A stretch of DNA of 64,000 bases from Perkinsus marinus ATCC 50983 (GCF_000006405.1 NW_003206658.1:771161-835160), one strand, 5' to 3'; positions 31,269 to 42,860 are shown, counted from the stretch's first letter. A program made the numbers and translations. Notes: generated by a model not told the origin, from the letters alone.

Positions 31269-32240
31269 CTACTGTGTCTTCATCTCGAACGTTTTGCTCT
31301 TCAAAGCAGCGTCAGTGGCAGAAGAGGCGCCGATGGCGGGTTGCTTATCATCCGAAGTCTGCTCTAGGAACCTATCCATCGAACGACCCTGGTTCAATCC
31401 CCACACTATGTCCTTGATGGTCAACACGGATAACAGCAGCAATCCCGTTGGAATTGTATTACTGATTATTAACCGTCGTATCAATCTCCACAGCTGCGTC
31501 ATCAGAGGTGGCAACCTACAGAAAATGAATATTCCAAGAATCGAACTCGGAAGCTATTGGTTGCAGAACTAACACACTAACCTACTGAGCTAGTTCACAA
31601 TCTTAAACTTACCTTGCTGCATTGACTCCTCACCCATCCTTCACCCTCACGGTGGTGTATCGTCGACCCATAACGTCGACCAATGAGAGCAGAAACTGAG
31701 CATTACATTGGAAGTGGTGCAGCCCCTACCCAGAATGTCGCTCTGATGCACTCCGCTCCGCTGGAAAATTCTATACAAACCATACAGCTCGGGGATCAAT
31801 TCCGACCTCGTTAGACAGGAACGCCACGAGTGATCGAATTTCGTGGCGCGTGAAGGCGCATAACACGTTGACTCTACTCCATTTCTCAATCTGCGCCTTA
31901 CGACATAAAGACTCAGAATGAGCTAGAGGGTTGATAAAAACACCAGGTCCAGGGATCGAACCCGAGAGCTCTCTCACCTGGCACAACAGTCTTGCCAATC
32001 TTAACGTTATCCTGCCGCTTCGGTCGAGGCTTCTTTCCTTTCGGACTGTGCTCTCCATCATTACCAACATCACTCTTCGGAGCCTTGGGTATGCGGACGA
32101 CCTTCGCACTACCGTCCGATGCTCTGAACATCGAACGACCCAGGTTCGATCCCCACTCTCGCCAGCTATTATTATAAGAGTCTTATATCGGAAAACAAAC
32201 GAGATTCGCACGCTCTCCAACAGCCACAAAGTGGAGACCA
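31269..32240 (-). CDS. Unrecognised protein with C-terminal membrane segment, multi-exon
   Basis: Minus-strand exons: about 32119-31985 (SDGSAKVVRIPKAPKSDVG, then a Lys/Pro-rich stretch ending KIGKTVV), about 31920-31790 (RVNVLCAFTRHEIRSLVAF), and 31515-31269 (LPPLMTQLWRLIRRLIIS, a hydrophobic TIPTGLLLLSVLTIKDIVW, then a Ser/Ala-rich tail ending FEMKTQ). Good splice sites flank them, including CCAG|GTGAGA and CAAG|GTAAGT. A single-pass tail membrane protein is likely; no family recognised. Its stop lies five bases from the open 5' end of TRM6, so the exact gene boundary is uncertain. Two of its introns contain tRNA-like sequence. Confidence 0.35.
31516..31612 (-). other. 97-nt intron consisting almost entirely of a tRNA-like sequence
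   Basis: The intron starts GTAAGTTT and ends TTTTCTGTAG. Between them are TAGCTCAGTAGG (tRNA A box), GAGTTCGATTC (B box) within a T arm CCGAG/CTTGG, and TTTT. The acceptor strands pair only partly. The sequence is on the same strand as the gene. Confidence 0.6.
31942..31982 (-). other. Acceptor-plus-T-arm minihelix across a 5' splice site
   Basis: On the minus strand a 7-bp stem (GCCAGGT with ACCTGGT) encloses a GAG-AGAG-CTC hairpin and a T arm TCGGG-TTCGATC-CCTGG, then G-TTTTT. This is a tRNA with the D and anticodon arms missing. The exon-intron junction CCAG|GTGAGA lies inside the outer stem. Confidence 0.5.
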
Positions 32241-32526
32241 ACACACATGCGTCAAACCCAGTCCCTCACTACCGTACTATAACCGACTTGCCATAGTCGA
32301 TCACATCACAACCCTCAATAGGGAGGGGGAGGGTAGTCATACTATTACAACCGCTGATATGACCATAACTATTCTATACACACAAATGATAGATACTTCT
32401 AGATCCTACCCATGTAATAAGAAACCAACCCAATATGAGGTAGTAAGCAGGAGACTCTGAATGGGTATGCTACTACTACTACTCGACCACTATACAGACG
32501 ACTACAGTAGACGGTATGCGATAGAA

Positions 32527-35431
32527 TCAATCCAAATCGGTTCGGTTCTTAATCCTTTTGATAATATCAGATGTTGATACCCCCTCTGTTCGAGGCATGA
32601 TCTGCAGTATGCCCATTTCCCTTGGGACCTAAGTAACACAGACGACAAATCTTGCATCTCTTGCGTTTCCTCAACGCCATCTCTTACCTTGTAATAGTTG
32701 TCATCAGGCTTGTCATACTCCGGGCTTGCCAATACAACATGGATATTCCATTTTCGGATGAATTCTTTATCCATACCGAAACAAGGCGCATTGGGGATAA
32801 CCTTATACACACACCTGAGGGAATACCCGATAGCGCGTGATGCTCATGAATACTCCCTATTCCTACCTTAGTGATTGTACTTCTGCTACTCTCTCTTCCA
32901 ATGTCATTATGGGGTCCCTCTTGTATCTGAATTATCATCACCAATATAAACAACTCAACTACTACTACTACTACTACTTCCGCACATCTTCGTCGCTCAT
33001 GACACCTACAAAGAGTCGGTTTCCGTAATTTAATGCTCGTGCAATGTGATTTTTATGACCTGGAACACAAATCGATCAGCAGGGCGAGCGCGATGTTCCT
33101 CTTACCAAGATGGCATAGGTCGAAGACTCCGTCAATATAGACATTCTTGACTGGAGTGAACATTGGCAGGTTCATGTACGAACAAATATCGTAGAATATC
33201 GAGCAGTAGTAAAAGACTGCGCAGGCTGAACAAAGATAACCATCCCTTATAACAGCTCAATTGATTAGCATTCACAATCTCTAATCAAAAGACCCTAGGT
33301 TCTATTCCTAGCCCCGATATACCTCCAAATCTCATTAAAAATCACAAGTGACTACGGATACAAAAGACCTTGTCCTTGATCTATGGTCAAAGCATGTAAC
33401 ACACTAGCAATATTACCTATAATAGCCAACTTATCAAGTAAGGATACCATAGCCATGAAGACAAGCCAACCATGCACATCACGATGAGCCATACGAGCCA
33501 CCACTGCAACCAATCACTCAAAGGACACCACACTGCTTTACTCCTCCACTCTACTTACCCAAATCCGTTGTAACGATACTCATAAAGAGCCCATCACAAA
33601 TAATGGATTCCAACGATGTAGAAATTGTGATGCCCAAGACAAATAATAAACCTGATAGCAATAACGGGCTACATATTTTATGCTGTTATTTCTCATCATT
33701 GATTGTAGCCATTCTAAACTTCATAAATAGCCCTAGCACTGAGTGGCATTTCAGAGCAATCCACCTTAGGGTATTATTACTCGGCACCGTCCGATACAAC
33801 AGACAGAATAGTAGGATATTCCTGGTCGCTGGAGTCTCTTTGATTACCGCTACTCGAATGATAAGGGCTATCAGAAAGGCGTAGTAAACAGCTGAAAAGA
33901 AATACAAACACTGTTGAATGCGAAGATGACGATGCAAAACCACTAAGGTGAAAACGACGGCTTCGCTAGAGTGATATTCATCCATCTAATGAGCGATCAC
34001 CATGATTGCCAAGCCGATCGAAAAGCTATTAATAACCGTTAAACCCCTCCCCCTTTATTACTATGGACTTGGCTAACAGGATCTCCCGAGAGTGCATCCG
34101 GCAACATAGCCAACACACGGCTTATAGGACCCCAGCTAAACAACAACAAATCAACATATTACCGCGCGCCACAAAATTATTATCCGCCTTACAAATAGTC
34201 GAAACCAGTGAGGACCTTAACAACAATCGCCATTTGGAAAACGAATAAAGCCTCTCCAGGGCCTGTAAAAAGGCCATACGTTATGAAGCCTTTCTTGAAT
34301 GCCGATAATTGAGACCATAAAAATACCAATTGCCCTGTTTGAACCTGTAGGATTATATTAGGCATGCGCTGTATTCCATGATATGTATACATAAATGGTC
34401 GTCACTGCAGATGGATGCCATAAACGTCGCGTTCATTAATTTCTTTCTTGGTGACGATTGAATCAACAACGACCAGATAATACAAATTTACTAATAACCT
34501 TTCTACTATCCACACCTGGCCGCCGATTCAATAAAATATATATGGAATTCACGAGATCGATTCTCGCCCCCACGATTTCCATCAATCTCAGTTCATCATC
34601 ACTTCATAGGCCGACTAGGACGCCATTCTGTAAAAGCGATTCCAATATCTGTATCACCATTCGTGACATGCATCATCACCACTGAATAAATCCGCACTAC
34701 CAACAGAACATCATAAATTACAAAGTGTTTCTAACAGTATGAGGCTGTATTGTTACTCCTTAGATTCCACTACTCTTAGAATTAACTCCGTACGATTCGC
34801 TGTACTGTACATTTAGCTACTGTTGTACACTATAAACAATGAACAGTGTTATGATGTTTCTCATCAGTGGATCGCCAATGTCCCTTCCCACTTATTACTG
34901 AATACCAAATGCATCTAGCATCAGATTCGATATCAGGGTCGAACCCCATGAGCATTGCCATAGTTATTATTATAAAGATTACTGCTACATTATCACATGC
35001 CTGGTTGAAGAGATAACCCAATGGTGACTCGTTCCTAAAAATCATATATTTTTCTAATACACATCAGAGGAGAAACCCTCAAAAGGCACTCAATGCTGAA
35101 ATTATTCACGATACCAAATTGTCGTGATTTTTTCGGTAATCCTTTCACAGACTACTACAGACCACCATTCATATGAACATAATTCGTTTATAGCCAACTA
35201 TAGCCTTGAACTAACCTGATGTTCTTAGCATGCTTCCCATCCACACAATCGAACAATTGATAAAGTGTGAACATAACAATAGCCGTTGCTGAGGCGAAAT
35301 ATGGATGAGTCTTGCGATACCTGAATAATAACTTTTCCTAAAGGTGATGAATCAGATGAGCCTAGCGATGAGCAATCTGTAACACTTACAAGGTGTATAG
35401 GCACGCTACGGCGATTTCCCATTATTCCCAC
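32527..35431 (-). CDS. Fused CDP-alcohol phosphotransferase - phosphocholine/phosphoethanolamine cytidylyltransferase
   Basis: Upstream exons carry the phosphotransferase active site: DGKHAKNIR, an intron, then NESPLGYLFNQACD, fitting DG-x2-A[RK]-x8-G-x3-D-x3-D with Asn at the first Asp of the last pair. A later exon has TYGLFTGPGEALFVF, and hydrophobic exons follow (33985-33686). The exon at about 33232-33105 reads through in one frame from a hydrophobic end (FYYCSIFYDICSYMNLPMF) into VKNVYIDGVFDLCHLG. After a 46-nt intron it continues HKNHIARALNYG (the HxGH box), then KYKRDPIMTLEERVAEV, KVIPNAPCFGM and PRTEGVSTSDIIKRI, stopping at 32527. The first domain makes phosphatidylcholine/ethanolamine in the ER; the second makes the CDP-base. 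The N-terminal exon(s) are not defined. Cytidylyltransferase call 0.95; single-protein fusion about 0.6. Confidence 0.7.
33246..33321 (+). pseudogene. tRNA-like sequence inside an intron (antisense to the gene)
   Basis: AGCTCAATTGATTAGCA resembles an A box. The T arm CTAGG-TTCTATT-CCTAG is perfectly paired. The 3' strand CCCCGAT has no 5' partner. It is interpreted as a tRNA-derived remnant in an intron of the fusion gene. Confidence 0.45.
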
Positions 35432-36430
35432 CAGAAATTCGTTAAAAGGCGCATCTCATTTTTGTTCTCATACTATAATGTCAGGACACCATGGTGCATA
35501 TACATACGAGAACTAACGGAGTGGGAGGTGATGAAAGGGAAGTCTCGAAAGCTTTCCAAATGAGTCCTCACGATAGTCACTACATAAAGGTATAGTAGTA
35601 GGCCTGTAGTGCACATACTAATGATGCCAATGTTAACATATTCTGTGCTAACGTTGCAGAATATATCTCGCCAACTGAAAGAGAAAGACACTCCTGAAAC
35701 GTATCGTCAGAGTCGACCCTACAAGTCGCCGATTGGTGATATAATACGGGTTGAAACTGATTTATCGAAAATATCTAAAATAACCAAAAACTTCGAAGAG
35801 CTTCTAACTCATGGACGAGTAATTACCATTTTTCCATGTAGATATATTCTTTAGGTCATTAGGAGTAAGGAACCTTGTTCCAAAAGGCTCCACACCAGTA
35901 GTATTACTCGGTATCGTCTTATGAGATTGAGTCTCAACGTGAGGAGGGGACATATCACGTAAACAATACCACTACTGAGCAACCATCAAATTGCCCATGT
36001 ATGATCAACTAGTAGAATATCCCGAACAGTTACCCATTCCCGACTCAACCAGCATCGTTCGTTACGAACCCGCAGTTGAGAAGCTGAATTCAATCAAGTC
36101 TAAATTTAATGGCGCGCGCTACTCTCTTTCGAGTATTTGAACATTTGATAAATTCTGAGAATAATTCGAAAATTGGTTTTCCACGAGGTACAGCGCCAGA
36201 TAATCATCACACTATCTGAGATTCTCATCACCAATGTGTACAACGAGAACAGTTAACACCGCGTACAGAGGGTACTTGTACAGGACTGTTGTGAGAGACT
36301 CCTATGGACTAAAAATAGGCTGTTCTCTTACGGACATGCTGAAGAATGTTAAGAATTTGAAACTATAATAACTCTACTACTAATGATATCTTGCAATACC
36401 ACTTGTACATCTCCTCAGCATCTCTTACTA
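35432..36430. other. A/T-rich stretch; possible 5' exons of the fusion gene
   Basis: The minus-strand frame at 35691-35473 includes a hydrophobic stretch (GIISMCTTGLLLYLYVVTI) that could be the first membrane helix of the phosphotransferase, but I cannot connect it. Nothing else is supported. Confidence 0.3.
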
Positions 36431-36437
36431 TACATCA

Positions 36438-38682
36438 TGGTCCCTACTACAACCACCCCAGCACAATACAGAGAGATATTGGCAAAAGCTCAACGTAATA
36501 ATGAAGGCGAACACAATAGGCTGGCTACCGAGCTCAGGTTCAACCCATTTCACAATGGGGACCGAGGACGAGGCCAGACAGTCGAGTTCGAACTCCTGGG
36601 CATCATCATCACAACTAGCTCACTCTGATCCTAGAGTAACCCAAACTCGATAGGGAGTCCATACCGTGTTGGTATTGTAGGTAACCTACGTCGGCCGTCA
36701 CACAACGCCTTATAAGAATGCCTCTAAGATCAATATGACATCACCAATAGCATTGAAAGGAGCCGATGCGTACAGGAGTGAAATGTTCCATGAATATCGG
36801 TAAGATGGATGTTGCGAGATGAGATGCACAACAACTCCTACAGTGGCCATTCCCTACCACCACCACTACGATGCCACAAACCTCCCGGTCAAGTCGATCT
36901 AAGTGGATATTCTGATATTAGTATAGAAGAACGTTATCAAAGCCAAGCCATGCTAGACAACATCCAAGGCCTCACAAGTAGGTATGCTCATTTCTAAATG
37001 ACACCGAATGCATCTCCTAGGACGACGACCATCTTGGAATAATCTATTCGCTGGATCGTCGAAAAAGGTCTCCAGTTGTGGTATAAGGGAGACTATCATT
37101 CCTACTATTGGTGACATAGTTACCGGAGGACCACAGACAAGTAAGGAAAAGACGAGGAATCGATTAAGTGCTCCTTGCAGGCCAGAAGTATCCTGATCGT
37201 CGGAAGAGGAACGGTCCAGAAGACTTCCGAGCACTCTCATCAGACTTCTCCATGCTTCCACCATTCGATGAGCCGAGAGTTCACCGAGATCCAGTGAAAG
37301 TGAGCAACATCCCTTCATGAAGACGACGACGGTGGTCACACTCAGGGCCAATACATTCGAACGGTAGAGACCAACCCAATGAAGACATCCAAAAAGATAA
37401 TAGATGCATCCAACAGAATAGCCCCGCCACTGAGGACTCTAGCAGCTCTTAGACCCATGCCCGTCCTACCCATGTAACCTATGCTATGTTGTGTTGTCTA
37501 CTGTAATACAGAGTTACTACTAGCTGTAGCCACCTCTAGCAACTACTAGGACGTGATAGTCGGCCTCTCACGATCCAGTCTGATCGAATCCACCCTCATT
37601 CAGTCTAACTGTCCTCTTCCGAGTGGGTATACGATATGATACCACTGGAAGGAACAATGAATCGCAAGTAACTATCCGTCACTACTCTCTCCCGGCTACT
37701 TCTACCAACACGTTACCACACCAACTACAGTAGATAACGTAACCCAACGTACCCCTGACCGACGTACCACATATTAGCCCAAACCGTAGATGCTTCCGAC
37801 AAATTATTATTCAAAAACATGGATACCATCACGCCTTGGTTTCGCGCCGCGCAGAAAAGCGACTTGTATGTATCCAAATGGGAAGGATAGCTGAGGGAAG
37901 CCACTGAGGTAGGGAATACATAGGCCTTACTATGGACCATGTGAGTAGATGCTACAACACGTGGACAACAGATGTAAACAACAAACAAAGTCTTTACCTA
38001 ACGCTACAGTTCTGTGGCAGAGAGCTGCGATCGACGGTTGTACTGATTGGTTCCATCCCTGTATGTATTGTGATTACGTGCTGGCCTCTTCTGGTGCCAA
38101 GAAGTCTGTATTTCGAACCTCAAGTCCAATCGCTGCCAGGCCAGCCTCAGAGACATACCAGCCGGCTAAGCATCACGGTGGACGAGCACGAGCTGGCCTT
38201 AGAATATGAACGTGAAAAAAGCGAATAGTCTTAACTGTATCCACTCCTTGAGAATCAACAGCCGATACGACTGAATAGGAACAGTGATGGTAATAAAAAA
38301 ACTACGTTATGAGTGACAATAAAAGATAGGCGTCATCGACAACTCCCACAAGGGTATCATCAACCATGTGTAAACGGAATCTGCCGGGGCGAACGATCTC
38401 CCTGAGATCGGCACTGAACTCAAGCCCCGGATATGGCCATCGAATGGGAACATGTTACCATGCTACAGGACTACGATCACTCACATGACACTTGGTAGGA
38501 GAGAGAATCACGAGACAGAGGAAGAGAGATTATGAGCAGCTCCTACATCAACACATACCCAACAGGTCTATACCGATCCATAGGGCAAACGATGCTCACT
38601 ATGATAGCAGGCAGCAACGATACTGACTGTGTTGTCAAGATGGCTGTCGAGGACGCCAATGTTGCCTTTGATACTCAGTGAG
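36438..38682 (+). CDS. Unrecognised plus-strand gene(s), scattered exons
   Basis: Coding-like pieces on the plus strand: 36438-36530 (MVPTTTTPAQYREILAKAQR, then EGEHNRLATELR before a GT), about 36880-36970 (DLSGYSDISIEERYQSQAML, then DNIQGLTSR), about 37020-37145 (RRPSWNNLFAGSSKKVSSCG, then IGDIVTGGPQTS), about 37950-38200, and 38535-38681 (SSSYINTYPTGLYRSIGQT, ending ANVAFDTQ and TGA). Soluble, polar composition. I cannot decide whether this is one gene or several, and I recognise no family. Confidence 0.25.
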
Positions 38683-38699
38683 GTCTGTTGCCCCATGAA

Positions 38700-39687
38700 C
38701 GTAAATACCATCTGAGTCATTATTCGCTGCTCTTGGTTTTATTGATCCAATGTCCTCATGTTGAGCATCAATAGTTAACCATCATTGTTGATCCTTTAAC
38801 GATGTATGGACAACAGTAATCATGATTGAGAACGTCTCACTAGGTGGTGATGGTAGTCGTATAAGTGACGAACCCTAACACCTTGGGGAGCTCAAGGAAA
38901 GCAAGCTGCCCTGTATGGTCCCCCACATACACCGTACTGAATTCGATATCATATTGACTCAATTTCCTTAATTAGGCCAGTTATGTAATGGATTGCTTAT
39001 TATCCAGATATTAGGATATACTAATAATATATATTGTCATATTAACTCTATGGATACCATATTAATGTATATAGACTAAAAGTATATAACGTAATATGAT
39101 ATATACGTATATTAATAATAAACTAGGCCTTCTCGGAGAAAGGGCGGAGCTCGGCATCCGGGTTCGATTCCCATGCCTGGCGTTTTTCTGCAAAAATATG
39201 TTTTTTGCACGGAAATCTACATGGTCGGGGCGGAACCCTAATTTCGTATTTTTCCTAGTATCCCCAGAGCGAGAGCTATCGAATGGTGTATAGCATGTGA
39301 TCATAACCTCTCTAGATCGAGCTGGATAATTTGTTCGCACGCACGCACGCACGCACGCACAAAGTGTTAGTAAAGTGAGAGAATACGCTCCGCTCGCTTC
39401 GCTCGCTCCGCAATTATCAAGGTTCTACCAAATATATACGGTATCCTATTATATATAGCATATGATGTACTAATAACAATATAATATGACAGAATTCGAG
39501 CTTATCGGGAACAGGTATATTAACCGCATCATGTTGTAGCATGATGTCGCATCATGTCGCATCACTAACGGATAAACGAGCGTCGTGCAAGGGAAATCGC
39601 GATCGGAGGTTCGATCCGACGCGGCGGCATTTTTCGGGTATTTTTTCGTATCTTGCGCTGATTGGCAGATGCAACTGTTCCTACTCA
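38700..39687. other. Intergenic A/T-rich region with tRNA-like fragments and a GCAC microsatellite
   Basis: Contains A/T-rich sequence (38990-39115), two tRNA-T-arm-like hairpins followed by T runs (about 39140-39190 and 39600-39645), and (GCAC)6 at 39337-39360. No gene supported. Confidence 0.45.
39337..39360 (+). repeat. (GCAC)6 microsatellite
   Basis: Six uninterrupted tetranucleotide units. Confidence 0.95.
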
Positions 39688-40944
39688 ATGGGAATAGCCT
39701 ATGTCCGACTAGAGCGGATATTTGGTAGCTTATGCTTAACAAGTAAGGGAAAGCCCCCCTCTCCCCATACTCATCATCCTTCAGGCCCCTCACTGGCCAT
39801 TGTAGCTCTCCTCACGGCTTGGCTCTGGCTGGCAGCTGCTCATAGAGTAGCCTGGATAGAGTGTACTCCCGTCGGGCCTCACAATATCGCCTTTGACTGG
39901 GGGTAGGAACCCCTCGGTAGCACTTTCACCATAAGACTTCTGTCAGGCTATTACCGATGAATCGTACCGATGACTCAGAGGCAGCTGAAGTTGACATTAG
40001 ATTGCGTGTTGGTCTGCAGAAGATGAGTTTCCTGTTCAACGTGAAAGCCATGACCGAATCTTCTTACAGTGGGGAAGGCTCGGACCTCCCCATTGAAAAG
40101 GGGAGGTCGTCAATTGACTGGTCAGGGGCATCCTTGTGTTTGGTGATTTACAAGACTCTGTAGGTATGTACTGCGAACACTGAGCCACAATTGTATAAGT
40201 TGGGAGGAGACCAATTGGTCTCTCTTTCAATCGCGCTCTCGTGCCTTCGTTGATGCCGCTAAAGCAGCAATCGGCGACTGGTCGTCGTCGCCTAATATAC
40301 ACATATCGGCCCAACGTCTCCTAGAACAAGCACAGAAGGGCTGCTCTCATCGTCATAGACTGCATACGATTGGTAAATGGCATTCATTGTTTAGTCATTG
40401 TAGTCTCTTGTCTTTAGGTAACATCTGTTACACAGGCATCCTCTCTGTTGTATCGTGCCTCCTGTTAACAGTAATTGGCTTGCTATACATCAGTGCTCAG
40501 AAGGTCCACGTAACCGGTGTTCTAATCACATCGGTAAGTGATAACCCTCTTGCCCGTATTAAGTTATAGTCGGTGTTTCAGGCTGCGGCTTCTATCCTGT
40601 CAATCATTGTGTGCTCACTCTACACCTTCTACGTGAGGGACTCGTCGACACAGGGCATGTGCTCAACCATTGGAAGCCTCGACACTCTCGAAAACCTCTC
40701 CCGGCGGCATTACTCATTGGCTCAGATGGCGGCGTGGCATCCACGGCACCTGGGCTACTGTTTTGCCCTTGCTTGGACGGCATGCTGCTTCACCTTTCTA
40801 ATCACAGCTATCGCCTATCTTCGGTACATTCGAGCGCGACGGAAAAGGATGAAGACTGATGATATGAGTATTGATCATGATGAGACTGATCATGATGAAA
40901 GCTTTGATGAAGATGACCCATTAGAGCGATTATTGCCATTATAA
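39688..40944 (+). CDS. Four-transmembrane-segment protein, multi-exon
   Basis: The frame starts at ATG 39688. Its first hydrophobic segment (SLAIVALLTAWLWLAAAH) precedes WIECTPVGPHNIAFDWG. A short GT-AG intron then joins LLPMNRTDDSEAAEVDIR, a loop with an N-glycosylation sequon. The next coding stretch is SRSRAFVDAAKAAIGDW; after an intron ending CTTTAG comes ICYTGILSVVSCLLLTVIGL (TM2). Another intron (GTAAGTGA...TTTCAG) leads to AAASILSIIVCSLYTFYV (TM3), a second extracytoplasmic loop, and YCFALAWTACCFTFLITA (TM4). The tail is acidic (DHDETDHDESFDEDD) and stops at 40944. The topology is tetraspan- or claudin-like, but I see no CCG motif, so no family is assigned. Confidence 0.5.
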
Positions 40945-41656
40945 CCCTTTTGGGTGTTCATTGTTACAATGTGATAGTTATCCACATGTCAGCTGCACTA
41001 TTGTGCGTGGTCATTGATTAGGCTATTGTGTTCAGTTTGATGCCGCTGGTTTGGATGATATGTAACTTTGTTCATTCTTCAACCATCTGGTTCATTGGAC
41101 CAACACCAGATGATAGTAGAACCATCCCATAGTCTGTGCTAAGAGCAAATTGTGGTGTCGCACTGTTTATACCAAAGTATCTTGAAACCAATCCGCCATA
41201 TTTTCCTGTATTAAGGAAAGAGTAACAGAAAGTAATTCACAATGTAAATACAACGCGTATCTCCCGAAGGGTTAAATTCAAGATATGAATCCTTCATGCT
41301 ATGGATCGATAATTTTCTCTTTAGCTTCGTTCAGTATTAACTCTTTCTCAAGTTACTATTGGGCAACAGTATTGTATTCACAATGATGAGAATACTTCAA
41401 TATCATCGCTATCCCTACCATACTCGAGAACACAATAAATTTGATATAGAAACCTTGGGCTAGTTTGAGGCTTGCTTTATACTTTATCACTTCAACTAAT
41501 ACGATATGACTTCTCATCGAATCGGCCTGTAATACACGGCCACCTACCACTTACGCACAGATTCCGTACTTCAGCAATACAATATATAAAAATAACTTGA
41601 GCGAATGGACTTTCGAGCGTTAACGAGTTGCAATAAGTGCAATGCTCTCAAAAATC
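40945..41656. other. Intergenic, A/T-rich
   Basis: No supported gene or repeat. Confidence 0.5.
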
Positions 41657-42097
41657 TCAAGGACACACGTAGGCAGTGCCAGTGCAACCGGGCGTAGCCT
41701 CATAGCATACACCGTTGGAATTCTGTACCAGACCGAAACAAACGGGGATATCGAGCCAGGACTTGCAAAATGACTTCCAACTGCTAGCAGCACAGTCGGG
41801 AACTGATTCACAGGCAGAAGTGCAGGAGTCGAAAGAAGTAGACGTGGCACCACAAGAGACAACCTCGCTGTTGTCCGCTGTACCAACGCTGTGACACTTA
41901 TTGTCATCTCCACAGTAGCTGAAGATACAACCAGGACGTTCTTCACAAGCACGTTGACAATAACCATCATCAGTGCCGAGCATCTTCTCAGCAATTATCA
42001 GAGCAGACCCGGCATCGACTTGATAGACGATGGTAGAGAGGAGAATGACGAACACGCAGACAGTTTGCATGGTGAAGGGGAAGCTGGAGCACTCCAA
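41657..42097 (-). CDS. Small secreted Cys-rich protein
   Basis: A 146-residue single-exon frame. A hydrophobic leader (MQTVCVFVILLSTIVYQVDA, from an internal Met at residue 10; Met1 also possible) is followed by about 16 Cys residues in pairs, such as CQRACEERPGCIFSYCGDDN, CTSACESVPDCAASSW and GCTGTAYVC. The CxxxC...C repeats resemble PAN/apple-like or other small disulphide modules (the ACEERPGCIFSYC pattern), but I cannot assign one. Expected to be secreted or on the surface. It could relate to the other Cys-rich genes in this window, but I see no YCG module. Confidence 0.65.
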   Translation of the reverse strand: MECSSFPFTMQTVCVFVILLSTIVYQVDAGSALIIAEKMLGTDDGYCQRACEERPGCIFSYCGDDNKCHSVGTADNSEVVSCGATSTSFDSCTSACESVPDCAASSWKSFCKSWLDIPVCFGLVQNSNGVCYEATPGCTGTAYVCP

Positions 42098-42109
42098 TGT
42101 ACCACCAAT

Positions 42110-42860
42110 AATTCTTAAGGGTACTACACAGTTGAGTGTCGGTGGATGGGCGACTTAACTCCGTACGCGTGTACAAGAAAGACCATAATGTAACTGCCCA
42201 ATTACCCTACTTGCACAATGGCGGGCGACATCGTAGCTAGTCCTGCTAAGTCGGGAACTTCCATCTGAGGTGTGGTATTCTAGCACCGGAACACTGCGAC
42301 ATGATACCGACTGAAGCACTTCAACGACTGGCGAGTCTATTGTTGCATGATAATCAGAGGTGGTTGGAGGGCTATGAATCCTCAGTCATGGACACGGTGG
42401 CCATGACGTTCTCAGCAGCCGTCCTCATCCGACTTATATAATGCTTCGAGCGCATTTCCTCAAGACGAGAAATAAACTTGGCAACGGACCAAACGTCCAC
42501 CATGTCTCCCCCACGTTTCACTTGCACCTACTCAACCGAGACAAACGGAAACCCATGACACTGCCACCATCCGAGTCGCACACTAGAACGCAGTCGAGGA
42601 CTGGTGTGCTGTTGTTTTCGCAACTGCGAGGATATCAATCGATTTAAAACACGTGTGTCACGTGTGTCACGAAGCTAGAGGTTCGGTTGGGTGTGGTACA
42701 TTTACTCCAATTTAGAAGAGATAATATAGAGTTGTTGCCGAAGTTTGAACTCCTTTTTCCTCTCTGGAGGAAAACCTCAGTCGTTGATAGAGTGACTAGT
42801 GTCACTTGGTCTCCGACCTTGAGGTTTGGGCCAAGCTCACTACTGCAAAGTAGTGGCTCT
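42110..42860. other. Spacer or distal kinesin exons
   Basis: The minus-strand frame near 42840-42700 (GPNLKVGDQVTLVTLSTTEV) may be a further 3' exon of the kinesin gene. Otherwise nothing is supported. Confidence 0.3.

Noticed and set aside
31371-32160. Two copies of CATCGAACGACCC-GGTTC-ATCCCC (about 31378 and 32127) as tRNA genes
   Set aside because: They share about 27 of 30 bases and a B-box-like word, but the T stem does not pair and the first lies in a probable coding exon. Not supportable as tRNAs.
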